A stretch of DNA of 8,121 nt. Origin: Chloroflexota bacterium. Lineage in GTDB: Bacteria; Chloroflexota; UBA6077. The DNA is taken from the NCBI GenBank assembly GCA_021845945.1, contig JAJZRD010000176.1, positions 1 to 8,121 of the forward strand, read 5' to 3'. This document shows, in pieces, positions 1-6,159 of this stretch; the first letter of the stretch is position 1, and each line of letters begins with the position of its first letter. The position numbers and the translations under genes were made by a program. The notes below the pieces were generated by a model. That model was given only the letters and a program-made list of their open reading frames with translations. It did not search any database and had not been told where the DNA came from.

Positions 1-258
1 GCCGTCGGCCAGGACCACCGCTTGGCGCAGGTCGCCAGGCGGGGCAGCCTTCACCTCTATGGTCGTATCGCCGGCCAGCTTGGCCAGCGTCTCCCCATCG
101 GACGGGGAGATACCCTGCTGGAGAGCCACCCAGGTGATAGCCCGGTACAGCACCCCGGTATCCAAATAGAAGTACCCCAGCCTTTCGGCCAGGATCTTGG
201 CGATGGTAGTCTTCCCCGACGCGGCGGGACCGTCAATGCATATGACTGGCGCCTTCAC
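1..258 (-). CDS. cmk: Cytidylate kinase, N-terminal part (runs off the window's left edge)
   Basis: CMP/dCMP kinase transfers the gamma phosphate of ATP to CMP or dCMP in the cytoplasm, feeding CTP and dCTP synthesis. The visible 86 residues are the N-terminal nucleotide-binding part. They carry a P-loop GPAASGKTT (about residues 10-18) after a hydrophobic strand ending in ICID, then LDTGVLYRA (about 32-40), which matches the family motif LDSGAMYRA in slightly altered form. The start is GTG at 258-256: an in-frame stop lies only five codons upstream, and GAGGA at 265-269 sits 6 nt before it. It overlaps the 3' end of rluB by 26 nt, so the two are probably translationally coupled. The rest of the gene, typically about 220 residues in total, lies outside the window. 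The identification is secure; the end is simply cut by the window. Confidence 0.93.
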   Translation of the reverse strand, partial: MKAPVICIDGPAASGKTTIAKILAERLGYFYLDTGVLYRAITWVALQQGISPSDGETLAKLAGDTTIEVKAAPPGDLRQAVVLADG

Positions 259-1033
259 TCCCCGTCCTCTTCAACATTCTTACTTCGGTGGGCGTCAGGT
301 ACCGGTACGCACCGGGCGGCAGCGAGCCCAACCAGAGGGGGCCAACCCTCATCCGCACCAGCCGCTCCACCCTGTACCCCAGGGCATGGAGCATCCGCCG
401 GATCTGGCGGTTCCGCCCCTCGTGGATGGTCATGCCGAGCCAGGTGCTCTTGCCATCGGAGTTCAAGACGCGGACCTGGGCGGGCGCGCTCTTCCCCCCG
501 TCGATGACCACACCCTCGCGCAGGGCTCGCAGATCCTCTTCCTTGACGGTGCCCGGCACTGCGACGTGGTACTCCTTCTCGTAGGCGTAACGGGGGTGAG
601 CCAGGAGGTTGGCGAACTCCCCGTCGTTGGTCATCAGGATCAACCCCTCGCTGTTGGCGTCCAGCCGTCCCACCGGGTAGATCCGCGAGTTGTGAGGCAC
701 CAGATCCATCACGGTGGGGCGCCGCTCGGGATCGTCGACGGTGGTGATGTATCCCGCCGGCTTGTTCAGCATCAGGTAGCTCTTCTTGACCCGCTTCGGA
801 ATCGGCTTGCCGTCTACCGCGATGCTGTCGCGCTCGGAGTCCACCTTGGTGCCCAGCCGGGTGACGACCTCGCCGTTGACGGACACCCGCCCCGCCAAGA
901 TCATCTCCTCGGCGGCACGGCGCGAGTCGACGCCGGCATGCGCCAGCACTTTTTGGAGCCGCTCTCTCTTCCCGTTTGCCTCGTCGCCGTTTTCCGATGG
1001 CGACCCGTGAACTATGGAAGGTCCGTCAGCCAT
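233..1033 (-). CDS. rluB: RsuA/RluB-family 23S rRNA pseudouridine synthase
   Basis: This 266-residue enzyme isomerises a uridine in rRNA to pseudouridine; RluB-type members act on 23S rRNA near the peptidyl-transferase region. An N-terminal S4 RNA-binding domain spans about residues 24-70 (RLQKVLAHAGVDSRRAAEE). The catalytic domain follows, with NKPAGY (90-95), the catalytic aspartate D125 in VGRLDANSEG, and the late motif EGRNRQIRRM (205-214). All expected motifs are present and the length is normal. The first 20 residues are an acidic, low-complexity leader. The start is ATG at 1033-1031. The best upstream Shine-Dalgarno match, AGGTG at 1036-1040, is only 2 nt away, so initiation may be weak or partly coupled; the frame stays open upstream to 1177, but that extension resembles no family sequence. 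Assignment to RluB rather than another RsuA-type paralogue rests on the cmk neighbourhood and is less certain than the family. Confidence 0.9.
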   Translation of the reverse strand: MADGPSIVHGSPSENGDEANGKRERLQKVLAHAGVDSRRAAEEMILAGRVSVNGEVVTRLGTKVDSERDSIAVDGKPIPKRVKKSYLMLNKPAGYITTVDDPERRPTVMDLVPHNSRIYPVGRLDANSEGLILMTNDGEFANLLAHPRYAYEKEYHVAVPGTVKEEDLRALREGVVIDGGKSAPAQVRVLNSDGKSTWLGMTIHEGRNRQIRRMLHALGYRVERLVRMRVGPLWLGSLPPGAYRYLTPTEVRMLKRTGSEGASHMH

Positions 1034-1097
1034 GACACCTGCAAGATAAGACAGGGCTTTCCCAACCAAACCAAGAACCCTGGCAACACCGAGGCTG

Positions 1098-2210
1098 CTA
1101 GTTCCCCTCGTCGTACAGCGGCGCCTCCGCCACCTTCCTCCCGAAGAGGTAATAGGTGACGAGGCCGGCCGACCCATCCGCCTTCGACGCGTCGGGCACC
1201 AGAGAGTAGAACCACCGCAGATAGGGCTTCTGCCAGCCCGGGAACACGAGGCTGGGTCGCGTCCTGGCGACCATCCGCCCGACCTCTTCCCCCCGACTGT
1301 AGCTGCCTAGTGGCGAATCCGCCGCAGGCAGAGTGTCCCACGTGTAGTCGGCAAAGAAGTAATCCAGCAGGGCGGCCGCATCGGCGAAAATGTCCGCGCT
1401 GTCCAGCACGACGGCGATGGCCCTGTGCCCGTTGCGCGTTGCCGAGAAGACCAGACACCGCCCCGCGTTATCAGTATACCCCGTCTTCACCCCGTCCGCA
1501 CCAGGGTAGACGCCCAACAGCTTGTTGCTGTTCTTGAAAACCCAGCGAATGGGGCCGTCGATGCGGAACTCCGTGGCTCCCACGATCCTCGCGAACACGG
1601 GGTTCTGCATGCCGGCCCGGGCTATGATGGCGAGATCGTAGGCCGAGGAGTAGTGGCCATCGGCGTCCAACCCGTGGGGGGTCACGAAGTGAGTATCCTT
1701 CAGCCCCAGCTGCTCGGCCTTCGCGTTCATCATCGCGGCGAACCCGGGGATCGACCCTCCTACGTAGTCCGCCAGGGCCACCGCCGCGTCGTTCCCCGAG
1801 GGCAGCAGCAGGCCGTACAGCAGCTGCTCGACCGTCAGTTGATCCCCTGGGTCGAGACCTATGACCGAAGGCTCCACCTTCACGTCGGGCCCAGCCTTCA
1901 CCACGTCGGTCAGCCGGGCTTTCTCCAGGGTGACCAGGGCGGTGACCATCTTGGTGGTGCTGGCCTGCGCTCGGCGCTCGTGGGAGTTCTTCTCGTACAC
2001 CACCTGGCCCGTGCCGGCGTCCATGATGACCGCCGCCTTCGCCGAGACCTGCGGCGGTCGGTCGACCCGCATCAGCTTCAGGGTCAGCGGGGTGGCCGGC
2101 GTGACGGCGGCCTGCGACTCGATCAGCGTGGGCGGCCCAAAGCCACTGGTCACCAGGGCCAGCAGCAGCAGCAATAGTGCCGCAACTCGTCGAGGAGCTC
2201 TAATAGCCAT
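1098..2210 (-). CDS. D-alanyl-D-alanine carboxypeptidase (PBP5-type, peptidase S11)
   Basis: This low-molecular-weight penicillin-binding protein removes the terminal D-alanine from peptidoglycan pentapeptides outside the membrane. The 370 residues begin with a signal peptide: RAPRR, then a leucine-rich core at about 11-20, with plausible cleavage near SQA-A at 34/35. The serine-peptidase motifs are complete: STTK (nucleophile S84, K87), SGN (138-140) and KTG (242-244). Residues from about 290 form the usual small C-terminal beta domain. I see no clear C-terminal amphipathic anchor helix, so attachment to the membrane is uncertain. The ATG at 2210 lies inside the end of yraN (11-nt overlap) and has no convincing Shine-Dalgarno sequence, which suggests coupled translation. 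In Bacillus the comparable gene before rluB is dacB; dacF and dacA are close paralogues, so no symbol is assigned. Confidence 0.93.
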   Translation of the reverse strand: MAIRAPRRVAALLLLLLALVTSGFGPPTLIESQAAVTPATPLTLKLMRVDRPPQVSAKAAVIMDAGTGQVVYEKNSHERRAQASTTKMVTALVTLEKARLTDVVKAGPDVKVEPSVIGLDPGDQLTVEQLLYGLLLPSGNDAAVALADYVGGSIPGFAAMMNAKAEQLGLKDTHFVTPHGLDADGHYSSAYDLAIIARAGMQNPVFARIVGATEFRIDGPIRWVFKNSNKLLGVYPGADGVKTGYTDNAGRCLVFSATRNGHRAIAVVLDSADIFADAAALLDYFFADYTWDTLPAADSPLGSYSRGEEVGRMVARTRPSLVFPGWQKPYLRWFYSLVPDASKADGSAGLVTYYLFGRKVAEAPLYDEGN

Positions 2211-2586
2211 GGTCTACGAAGCCCGAGGTCACGTCTAGGAACCGCTGTATTCGAAGAAGCTTGCCCTCTGCGCTCAGCTCCACGGCCATCAGGTCCACTC
2301 GCCAGGGCCGCTCCTCCTGGCCGGTGGCGGCCAGATACCACTCGGCCAGCCTGGCCAACCGAAGGGCCTTCGGTCGGGTTATCGTCTCTTCCGGTCGAAC
2401 CAGGCAGGGTTGCCTCTTCGTTCGGACCTCCACGAAGATCACCCCGTCGGGCGCCTCGACCACCAGATCCAACTCACCCAGACGACAGCGATAGTTCCGC
2501 GCCACCACCCGGCACCCTTCTTTCTCCAGGTACCGGCCGGCCAGATCTTCGCCCTCCCGGCCAGTGCGCTGCCGATCTGAGGTCAC
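2200..2586 (-). CDS. yraN: YraN / UPF0102 family nuclease-fold protein
   Basis: A 128-residue member of UPF0102, a family predicted to have a PD-(D/E)XK nuclease fold; its cellular role is not firmly established, and DNA processing or repair is usually proposed. Visible family motifs are GREGEDLAGRYLEKEG (about 9-24), ARNYRC followed by GELDLVVE (37-44), and FVEVRTKR (51-58). D40 and E53 fit the metal-binding positions. The usual EVK reads EVR, a variant also known in other YraN proteins. The frame is open back to 2808, but the extension has no family resemblance and overlaps rnhB. I chose GTG at 2586-2584 because GGGAG at 2595-2599 lies 8 nt upstream and the resulting length is typical. It lies between rnhB and the carboxypeptidase and overlaps the latter by 11 nt. 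Confidence 0.88.
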   Translation of the reverse strand: MTSDRQRTGREGEDLAGRYLEKEGCRVVARNYRCRLGELDLVVEAPDGVIFVEVRTKRQPCLVRPEETITRPKALRLARLAEWYLAATGQEERPWRVDLMAVELSAEGKLLRIQRFLDVTSGFVDHGY

Positions 2587-2594
2587 AGAAGCAA

Positions 2595-2599
2595 CTCCC
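2595..2599 (-). promoter_or_regulatory. Ribosome binding site of yraN
   Basis: GGGAG on the minus strand, 8 nt before the GTG at 2586. It decides the start of yraN, whose reading frame would otherwise extend well into rnhB. Confidence 0.6.
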
Positions 2600-2700
2600 G
2601 ACCCGCCTCGATAGGCTCGTAAGGCCGACGGTGATGGCCGCAGAGGCCCATCGGTTGTCCTTCGCCCGACACGCTTCGTCGACGCACCCTGTTGCCCCGT

Positions 2701-2728
2701 AGTATCGAACATCCGCCCGGTGTTGCAA
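2701..2728 (-). promoter_or_regulatory. Candidate weak sigma-A promoter before yraN
   Basis: The 157-nt gap between rnhB and yraN contains TTGCAA (2723-2728, 4 of 6 to the -35 consensus), a 16-nt spacer, and GATACT (2701-2706, 4 of 6 to the -10 consensus) on the minus strand. A start near 2694 would leave a leader of about 108 nt before yraN. The match is modest and could be chance; it would allow some expression of yraN and downstream genes independent of rplS. Confidence 0.25.
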
Positions 2729-2743
2729 AGATGCAGCGCGGAA

Positions 2744-3454
2744 CTAGGGCGAAACGTCGTCGAGCCCCGAGCCAGAAGGCTGTCGGGCACTCGCAGGCTC
2801 CGAACCATCCCCGGGGGTCCAGTCCACGAAGAGATCCGGACCCGTGAGCGAGCGGACCGGGGCGAAGGTTCGCCGGTGGAACGGGGTGGGGCCCGCCGCT
2901 CTGAGGGCTTCCAGGTGGCCTGGACTCCCGTAGCCTGCGTTGTGGTCCCACCCGTAGACGGGGTAGATGGCGGCCAGCCTCTTCATCAACCGGTCCCGAG
3001 TCACCTTCGCGATTATGGAGGCGCAGGCTATGGAGTAGCAGAGGGAGTCGCCGCCGATGATGGCAGTGTGCGGCCCCAGGGTCGGATCGCGGAACTCGCG
3101 CCCGTCCACCAGGACGTAGTCGTAGGGGGAGATTCGGGCCAGGGCCCGCCGCATCGCCAGGCGAGACGCCGCCAGGACGTTGAGAATCTCGATCTCCTGG
3201 ACGGATGCCGCGCCCACCCCAACGGCGACCGCCTGCCGGAGGATCTCACCGTAGAGGCGCTCGCGCTGGGAGGGGGAGAGGGTCTTTGAGTCCCGCACGC
3301 CCTCGATCGCATCGCAGCCGGTGGGGACCAGGCAGGCTGCTGCTACTACCGGCCCCGCCAGTGGGCCGAGGCCCGCCTCGTCCAGGCCGACTACCCGGGG
3401 TCTCCCCTGTCGCCACAGATCGCGCTCTCGCGCGAGGCTGGGGAACATCACCAT
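2744..3454 (-). CDS. rnhB: Ribonuclease HII with an altered GRG motif
   Basis: RNase HII cleaves the RNA strand of RNA:DNA hybrids and nicks at single ribonucleotides in DNA, starting ribonucleotide excision repair. The 236-residue protein has the four acidic metal ligands in order: D25 and E26 in GLDEAG, D117 in YVLVDG, and D154 in IIAKVTRDR. The typical ending GPTPFHRRTFAPV is at 188-200, followed by a 35-residue tail rich in G, S and P. The oddity is residue 29: the near-invariant GRG recognition motif reads GLG (codon CTC at 3370-3368; CGC would give arginine). The ATG at 3454 has GGGAGAG at 3462-3468, spaced by 7 nt. It lies 182 nt after rplS, a common neighbour in Bacillota. The family is certain; substrate preference may differ from standard RNase HII. 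Confidence 0.94.
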   Translation of the reverse strand: MVMFPSLARERDLWRQGRPRVVGLDEAGLGPLAGPVVAAACLVPTGCDAIEGVRDSKTLSPSQRERLYGEILRQAVAVGVGAASVQEIEILNVLAASRLAMRRALARISPYDYVLVDGREFRDPTLGPHTAIIGGDSLCYSIACASIIAKVTRDRLMKRLAAIYPVYGWDHNAGYGSPGHLEALRAAGPTPFHRRTFAPVRSLTGPDLFVDWTPGDGSEPASARQPSGSGLDDVSP

Positions 3455-3606
3455 CCGACATCTCTCCCGGCGAGCTGCGCGGAAAGCCTGGAACTAGCTC
3501 CGGTGCCGTCCGTCCCTCCGGCCTGTCTCAGGCAGGAGAGTAGTGCGCGACGAGCAGCGGGAGGGTCACCACATCGGGGAATTCGGGGGGTGTGCGATGG
3601 GGAGCA

Positions 3607-3635
3607 GTGCGGGGGACGCACGCGCACCCCCGCAC
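3607..3635 (-). terminator. Perfect hairpin directly after rplS, without a T-run
   Basis: On the minus strand GTGCGGGGG and CCCCCGCAC form a perfect 9-bp stem around an 11-nt loop, one base after the rplS stop codon. No T-run follows (the next bases are TGCTCCCC), so it is not a classical intrinsic terminator. It may act as a partial attenuator, an mRNA 3'-end stabiliser or a processing site that keeps rplS levels above those of rnhB. Confidence 0.4.
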
Positions 3636-3636
3636 C

Positions 3637-4026
3637 TTAAGCCTGTCCGCCCTCTGCAGATGAACGGCGGGTTGCTGCCGGCGGACGCTTCTCTTTGATC
3701 CGCGCAGCCCTGCCGACGAGCGACCTGAGGTAGTAGAGACGGGCCCGTCGCACCAGGCCGCGCCGCATCACGTCCACCTTGTCGACTCGAGGCGAAGCGA
3801 GCGAGAAGGTTCGCTCAACGCCAACGCCGTGGCTGATACGCCGGACGGTGAAGCTTCCGTCAGCTTGCCGCGGCTTCACCAGGCGGATGACTACGCCCTC
3901 GAAGTTCTGGAGCCTCTCTCGGCCCCCTTCGATCACTTTGACGCCAACCCGAACGGTATCCCCGGGTCCGAAATCCGGGATGTTCGCGTTGCGCTCGATG
4001 CCCAAAGCCTGATTGGGACTGATCAC
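3637..4026 (-). CDS. rplS: 50S ribosomal protein L19
   Basis: L19 is a large-subunit protein at the 30S-50S interface. The 129 residues contain nearly every family signature: [17 protein letters not shown] (15-31), [12 protein letters not shown] (36-47), [16 protein letters not shown] (59-74), SPRVDKVDV (78-86) and [20 protein letters not shown] (93-112). A short tail rich in R, A and S follows. The N-terminal helix upstream of NIPDF is of usual length. The start is GTG at 4026-4024, with a strong AGGGGGT Shine-Dalgarno at 4032-4038 spaced by 5 nt. A strong extended -10 promoter lies about 50 nt upstream. The usual upstream partner trmD is absent; the neighbour is instead a helicase-associated protein. 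Identification is essentially certain. Confidence 0.97.
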   Translation of the reverse strand: MISPNQALGIERNANIPDFGPGDTVRVGVKVIEGGRERLQNFEGVVIRLVKPRQADGSFTVRRISHGVGVERTFSLASPRVDKVDVMRRGLVRRARLYYLRSLVGRAARIKEKRPPAATRRSSAEGGQA

Positions 4027-4031
4027 TGCCT

Positions 4032-4038
4032 ACCCCCT
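4032..4038 (-). promoter_or_regulatory. Ribosome binding site of rplS overlapping a palindrome
   Basis: AGGGGGT on the minus strand, 5 nt before the GTG start of rplS, supports that non-ATG start. It abuts and partly overlaps the 8-bp palindrome CTGGCCAG (4037-4044), which could influence ribosome access. Confidence 0.6.
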
Positions 4039-4073
4039 GGCCAGCACAACTTACTTACACAATACGCCGAGGG

Positions 4074-4103
4074 ATTATAGCATGGCAACCTAAAGGCTAA
4101 CAA
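4074..4103 (-). promoter_or_regulatory. Extended -10 sigma-A promoter of the rplS cluster
   Basis: The minus strand has a perfect TATAAT (4074-4079) preceded by TGC, an extended -10 element. TTGTTA (4098-4103, 4 of 6 to the -35 consensus) stands 18 nt upstream. Transcription should begin near 4067, giving a leader of roughly 40 nt before the GTG of rplS. This is the best promoter in the window and explains expression of rplS without trmD; read-through could serve rnhB, yraN and further genes. Confidence 0.8.
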
Positions 4104-4115
4104 CTGCCGCACGCG

Positions 4116-6008
4116 TCACGGTCTCTCCAGCTGCTTCATTGCCTCTTGAACTCGCAGGCTGATCTCGCCGCTCTCCTCCGGCCCCAGGGCCGCCTCCAGC
4201 CGCCGCACCGCCTGGGCCCCCTCCCGCAAGTCCAGGTTGGGGTGGAGAGACCCCAGCAGCTTCAGGGCGAAGAGGCTCTCCCGGAGGAGGCTAGCCTCCC
4301 CTACCGTGCGTCGCATCCCCTCCAGCCCGGCGGTCGGATCCACTTTCGGCGGGTACCCCGCCTTCCTCAGTCTGTCCACCAGCTCTCGCACCCGCTCCGG
4401 GTACACCCGGTAGCTCCGAGCCCCCAGCCGGGAGTACAGGCAGGCGGCAACCCCCGGCAGGGCGGGCAGTAGCTCCGCGTCCTCGGGCGTGGCGGCGGTC
4501 AGGACGGTAGCTCCCTCCAGCGCGAACCTGCCGTACTGGGAAACCCAGTCGCTCAGCCGCTCCCCCACGGCAGTCACGGCCGTTCCCCCGGCTAGCGACT
4601 CCACCATCCCCCGCAACTCCTCCCAGCTGCCGCCCTTCTCCAATCCGCCCAGCACCGACGCCATCGTCAGCCGGTAGAGACTGGTCCTGTCCCTTCGATG
4701 CAGCTCCAGATAGGGCTCCAGCCGGTAGAGCAGCCCCAGCTCCCCCTCGTAAGGCGCCGCAACCCCCAGGTCCTCCTGCAAGGCTATCCCGAACCCTCTC
4801 CCTTCCCCAGCCGAGACGCTCCGCTGAGCCCCCTCCCGGCCTCCTGGGACCCACTGAAAACCCTCGGCCTTTCCCCCGCGGGTCAGGCCCCACCGAACCG
4901 CGCCCAGCCATTGGAGAGGCCCCTGCAGGACGTAGCGGATCCACTCCCCCTCCACGGCGTCCCAGCTGCTGGGGCCGAACAGCTCGACGTCGGTGGCCAC
5001 CTGCACCACGGCCCAGGCCGGCGACGAGTAGTCTTCCCTCAAGAAGTCGGGATTGAGGCCTTGGATCCACCGGAAAAAGCCGCCTTCGTCGGTCCAGCCC
5101 TCGCCGGCAACCTCCCCCAGGTAGTGCACCAGCAGCCGTCTCGCCGCCGCCTCGTCGATCTGCCGCGTCCCCAGGGGCTGCCTGACCTTTCCCGCGGCGG
5201 CCAGGTCGCTCCAGCCGCGGTCTTTCAGGTACCGCTCCAGCAGCCGATCCTGCGGCTGCTGCGCGCCTCCGGCCAGCACCCTATCGACGCCCCTCCCTGG
5301 TCTCAGCCAGCTTCCCTCCCTTCTTATCCATCCGGCTGCCAGACAGAGGTGAAGGAGGAACCTCCACCGCTCCTCCCAGCGGCTCACCACCAGGTCGGTG
5401 GATACGGCCGCCACCTCCTTTTCCAGTTTCGCCAGGTCGGCCCGGGACAGGCTTCCCCGAACCAGGCGGCGAGGCTCTCGCCGGAGGAAAGAGAGGAGGC
5501 AGAAGAGGTCGAAGCCGACGTGCCGCTCGGCAACCGCGTCGGGGGGGTGCTGCAGCAGGAGATCGACCGGCTCCTCCGGGGCAGAGGCCGGCAGCGACGA
5601 CAGCAGCAGCGGCCGCAGCTCCTCGGGCAGGTAATACACCTCACCGCGCCACGATCCCAGCGCAGCGAACCCCCGAAAGAGCAGCCCCTTCTGGAGAAGA
5701 GAGAGGGTAGGGCCGGGCTCCCCGCGGCCGTGGATCGCCCCGGTGGGACCGTGCCGAGGAAAACGGCGATCCAGGACGAAGGCCTTGGCCGTCCAGCCCT
5801 GGTCCCTGAGGAGCTGCAGGGCCTCCATCTCCTGCTGGGGAAGGCCGGCGACGTACTCGCCCAGGTAGCCAGGCTCCAGCAGTCTTCGATGGAGGAGGCG
5901 GGCCAGCTCGGATCGCAGCCGGTCCTCTCCGGCGACCACGGCGTGGTTGGCGGCGATCTTGCGCAGGAGAGCCAGGGTGCACTCGCCGAGGGATCCTTCC
6001 AGCTTCAT
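4116..6008 (-). CDS. Helicase-associated-domain protein (XPB/Ssl2-like conserved region), no helicase motor
   Basis: A 630-residue soluble protein with the features I associate with the helicase-associated XPB/Ssl2-like domain family (Helicase_C_3 type), often annotated only as helicase-associated protein. Visible marks: an N-terminal helical, winged-helix-like part (about 1-80); YYLPEELRPLL (125-135); the VEGEWIRYVLQGPLQWLGAV stretch (352-371); and the conserved core LYRLEPYLELHRRDRTSLYR (427-446) with YRLTMASVLGGLEKGGSWEEL after it, then LSDWVSQYGR (485-494) and YPERVRELVDRLRKAGYPP (536-554). No Walker A, DEAD/DEAH box or other motor motif is seen, and no signal peptide or membrane segment. 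Similar proteins elsewhere lie beside XPB-type helicases; none is in this window. The ATG at 6008 has only a weak upstream GGGCGGT. It is divergent from the hydrolase at 6160 and its stop is 12 nt before the rplS -35 box. Family placement is recalled from motifs, not searched; function is unknown, nucleic-acid binding is inferred. Confidence 0.72.
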   Translation of the reverse strand: MKLEGSLGECTLALLRKIAANHAVVAGEDRLRSELARLLHRRLLEPGYLGEYVAGLPQQEMEALQLLRDQGWTAKAFVLDRRFPRHGPTGAIHGRGEPGPTLSLLQKGLLFRGFAALGSWRGEVYYLPEELRPLLLSSLPASAPEEPVDLLLQHPPDAVAERHVGFDLFCLLSFLRREPRRLVRGSLSRADLAKLEKEVAAVSTDLVVSRWEERWRFLLHLCLAAGWIRREGSWLRPGRGVDRVLAGGAQQPQDRLLERYLKDRGWSDLAAAGKVRQPLGTRQIDEAAARRLLVHYLGEVAGEGWTDEGGFFRWIQGLNPDFLREDYSSPAWAVVQVATDVELFGPSSWDAVEGEWIRYVLQGPLQWLGAVRWGLTRGGKAEGFQWVPGGREGAQRSVSAGEGRGFGIALQEDLGVAAPYEGELGLLYRLEPYLELHRRDRTSLYRLTMASVLGGLEKGGSWEELRGMVESLAGGTAVTAVGERLSDWVSQYGRFALEGATVLTAATPEDAELLPALPGVAACLYSRLGARSYRVYPERVRELVDRLRKAGYPPKVDPTAGLEGMRRTVGEASLLRESLFALKLLGSLHPNLDLREGAQAVRRLEAALGPEESGEISLRVQEAMKQLERP

Positions 6009-6091
6009 CTTACCGCCCTGGTGCTGGGTGCGCGCGGGCGGGACACCCGCCGTCCTTGCGTTCTACCCGTAAAGCTGTAAAGTTGGCGCCC

Positions 6092-6121
6092 TTGACTTGG
6101 GCAACCGGGCAGGTGGACAAT
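6092..6121 (+). promoter_or_regulatory. Candidate promoter of the MBL-fold hydrolase gene
   Basis: TTGACT (6092-6097, 5 of 6 to the -35 consensus) and GACAAT (6116-6121, 4 of 6 to the -10 consensus) are separated by 18 nt on the plus strand. A start near 6128 would leave about 32 nt before the ATG at 6160 and would exclude the upstream TTG at 6097 as a start. No comparable minus-strand promoter for the divergent gene could be made out in the same 151-nt gap. Confidence 0.45.
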
Positions 6122-6159
6122 GGCCCCAATATCAACAAGCAATTGGGTGGTGGCTGCCG

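Noticed and set aside
1034..1075. Possible promoter (TTGGTT, 17 nt, TCTTAT) just before rluB
   Set aside because: The -35 matches only 3 of 6 and the -10 lies almost against the start codon, leaving little leader; not supportable.
197..1159. Plus-strand open frame of 320 codons opposite rluB
   Set aside because: It is antisense to a well-supported pseudouridine synthase and its translation shows no domain; GC-rich codon structure explains the openness.
2159..2173. Repeated CAG/CTG triplets
   Set aside because: These encode the leucine run of the carboxypeptidase signal peptide; normal for a high-GC genome and too short to call a repeat feature.
1425..2177. Plus-strand open frame of 250 codons opposite the carboxypeptidase
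   Set aside because: Low-complexity translation rich in R, H, G and Q without motifs; the minus frame carries complete peptidase S11 motifs.
3540..3600. Tiny minus-strand reading frame (about 14 codons) in the rplS-rnhB gap
   Set aside because: It has a GTG start but no Shine-Dalgarno sequence, and a frame this short is expected by chance.
6037..6051. Inverted repeat GGCGGG-ACA-CCCGCC in the leader of the helicase-associated gene
   Set aside because: A 6-bp stem with a 3-nt loop is likely by chance in such GC-rich sequence, and no T-run or operator pattern accompanies it.
4698..6080. Long plus-strand open frame of 460 codons opposite the helicase-associated gene
   Set aside because: Its translation is rich in P, Q, R and L with no recognisable motif, as expected opposite a GC-rich gene; the minus-strand frame has clear family motifs.
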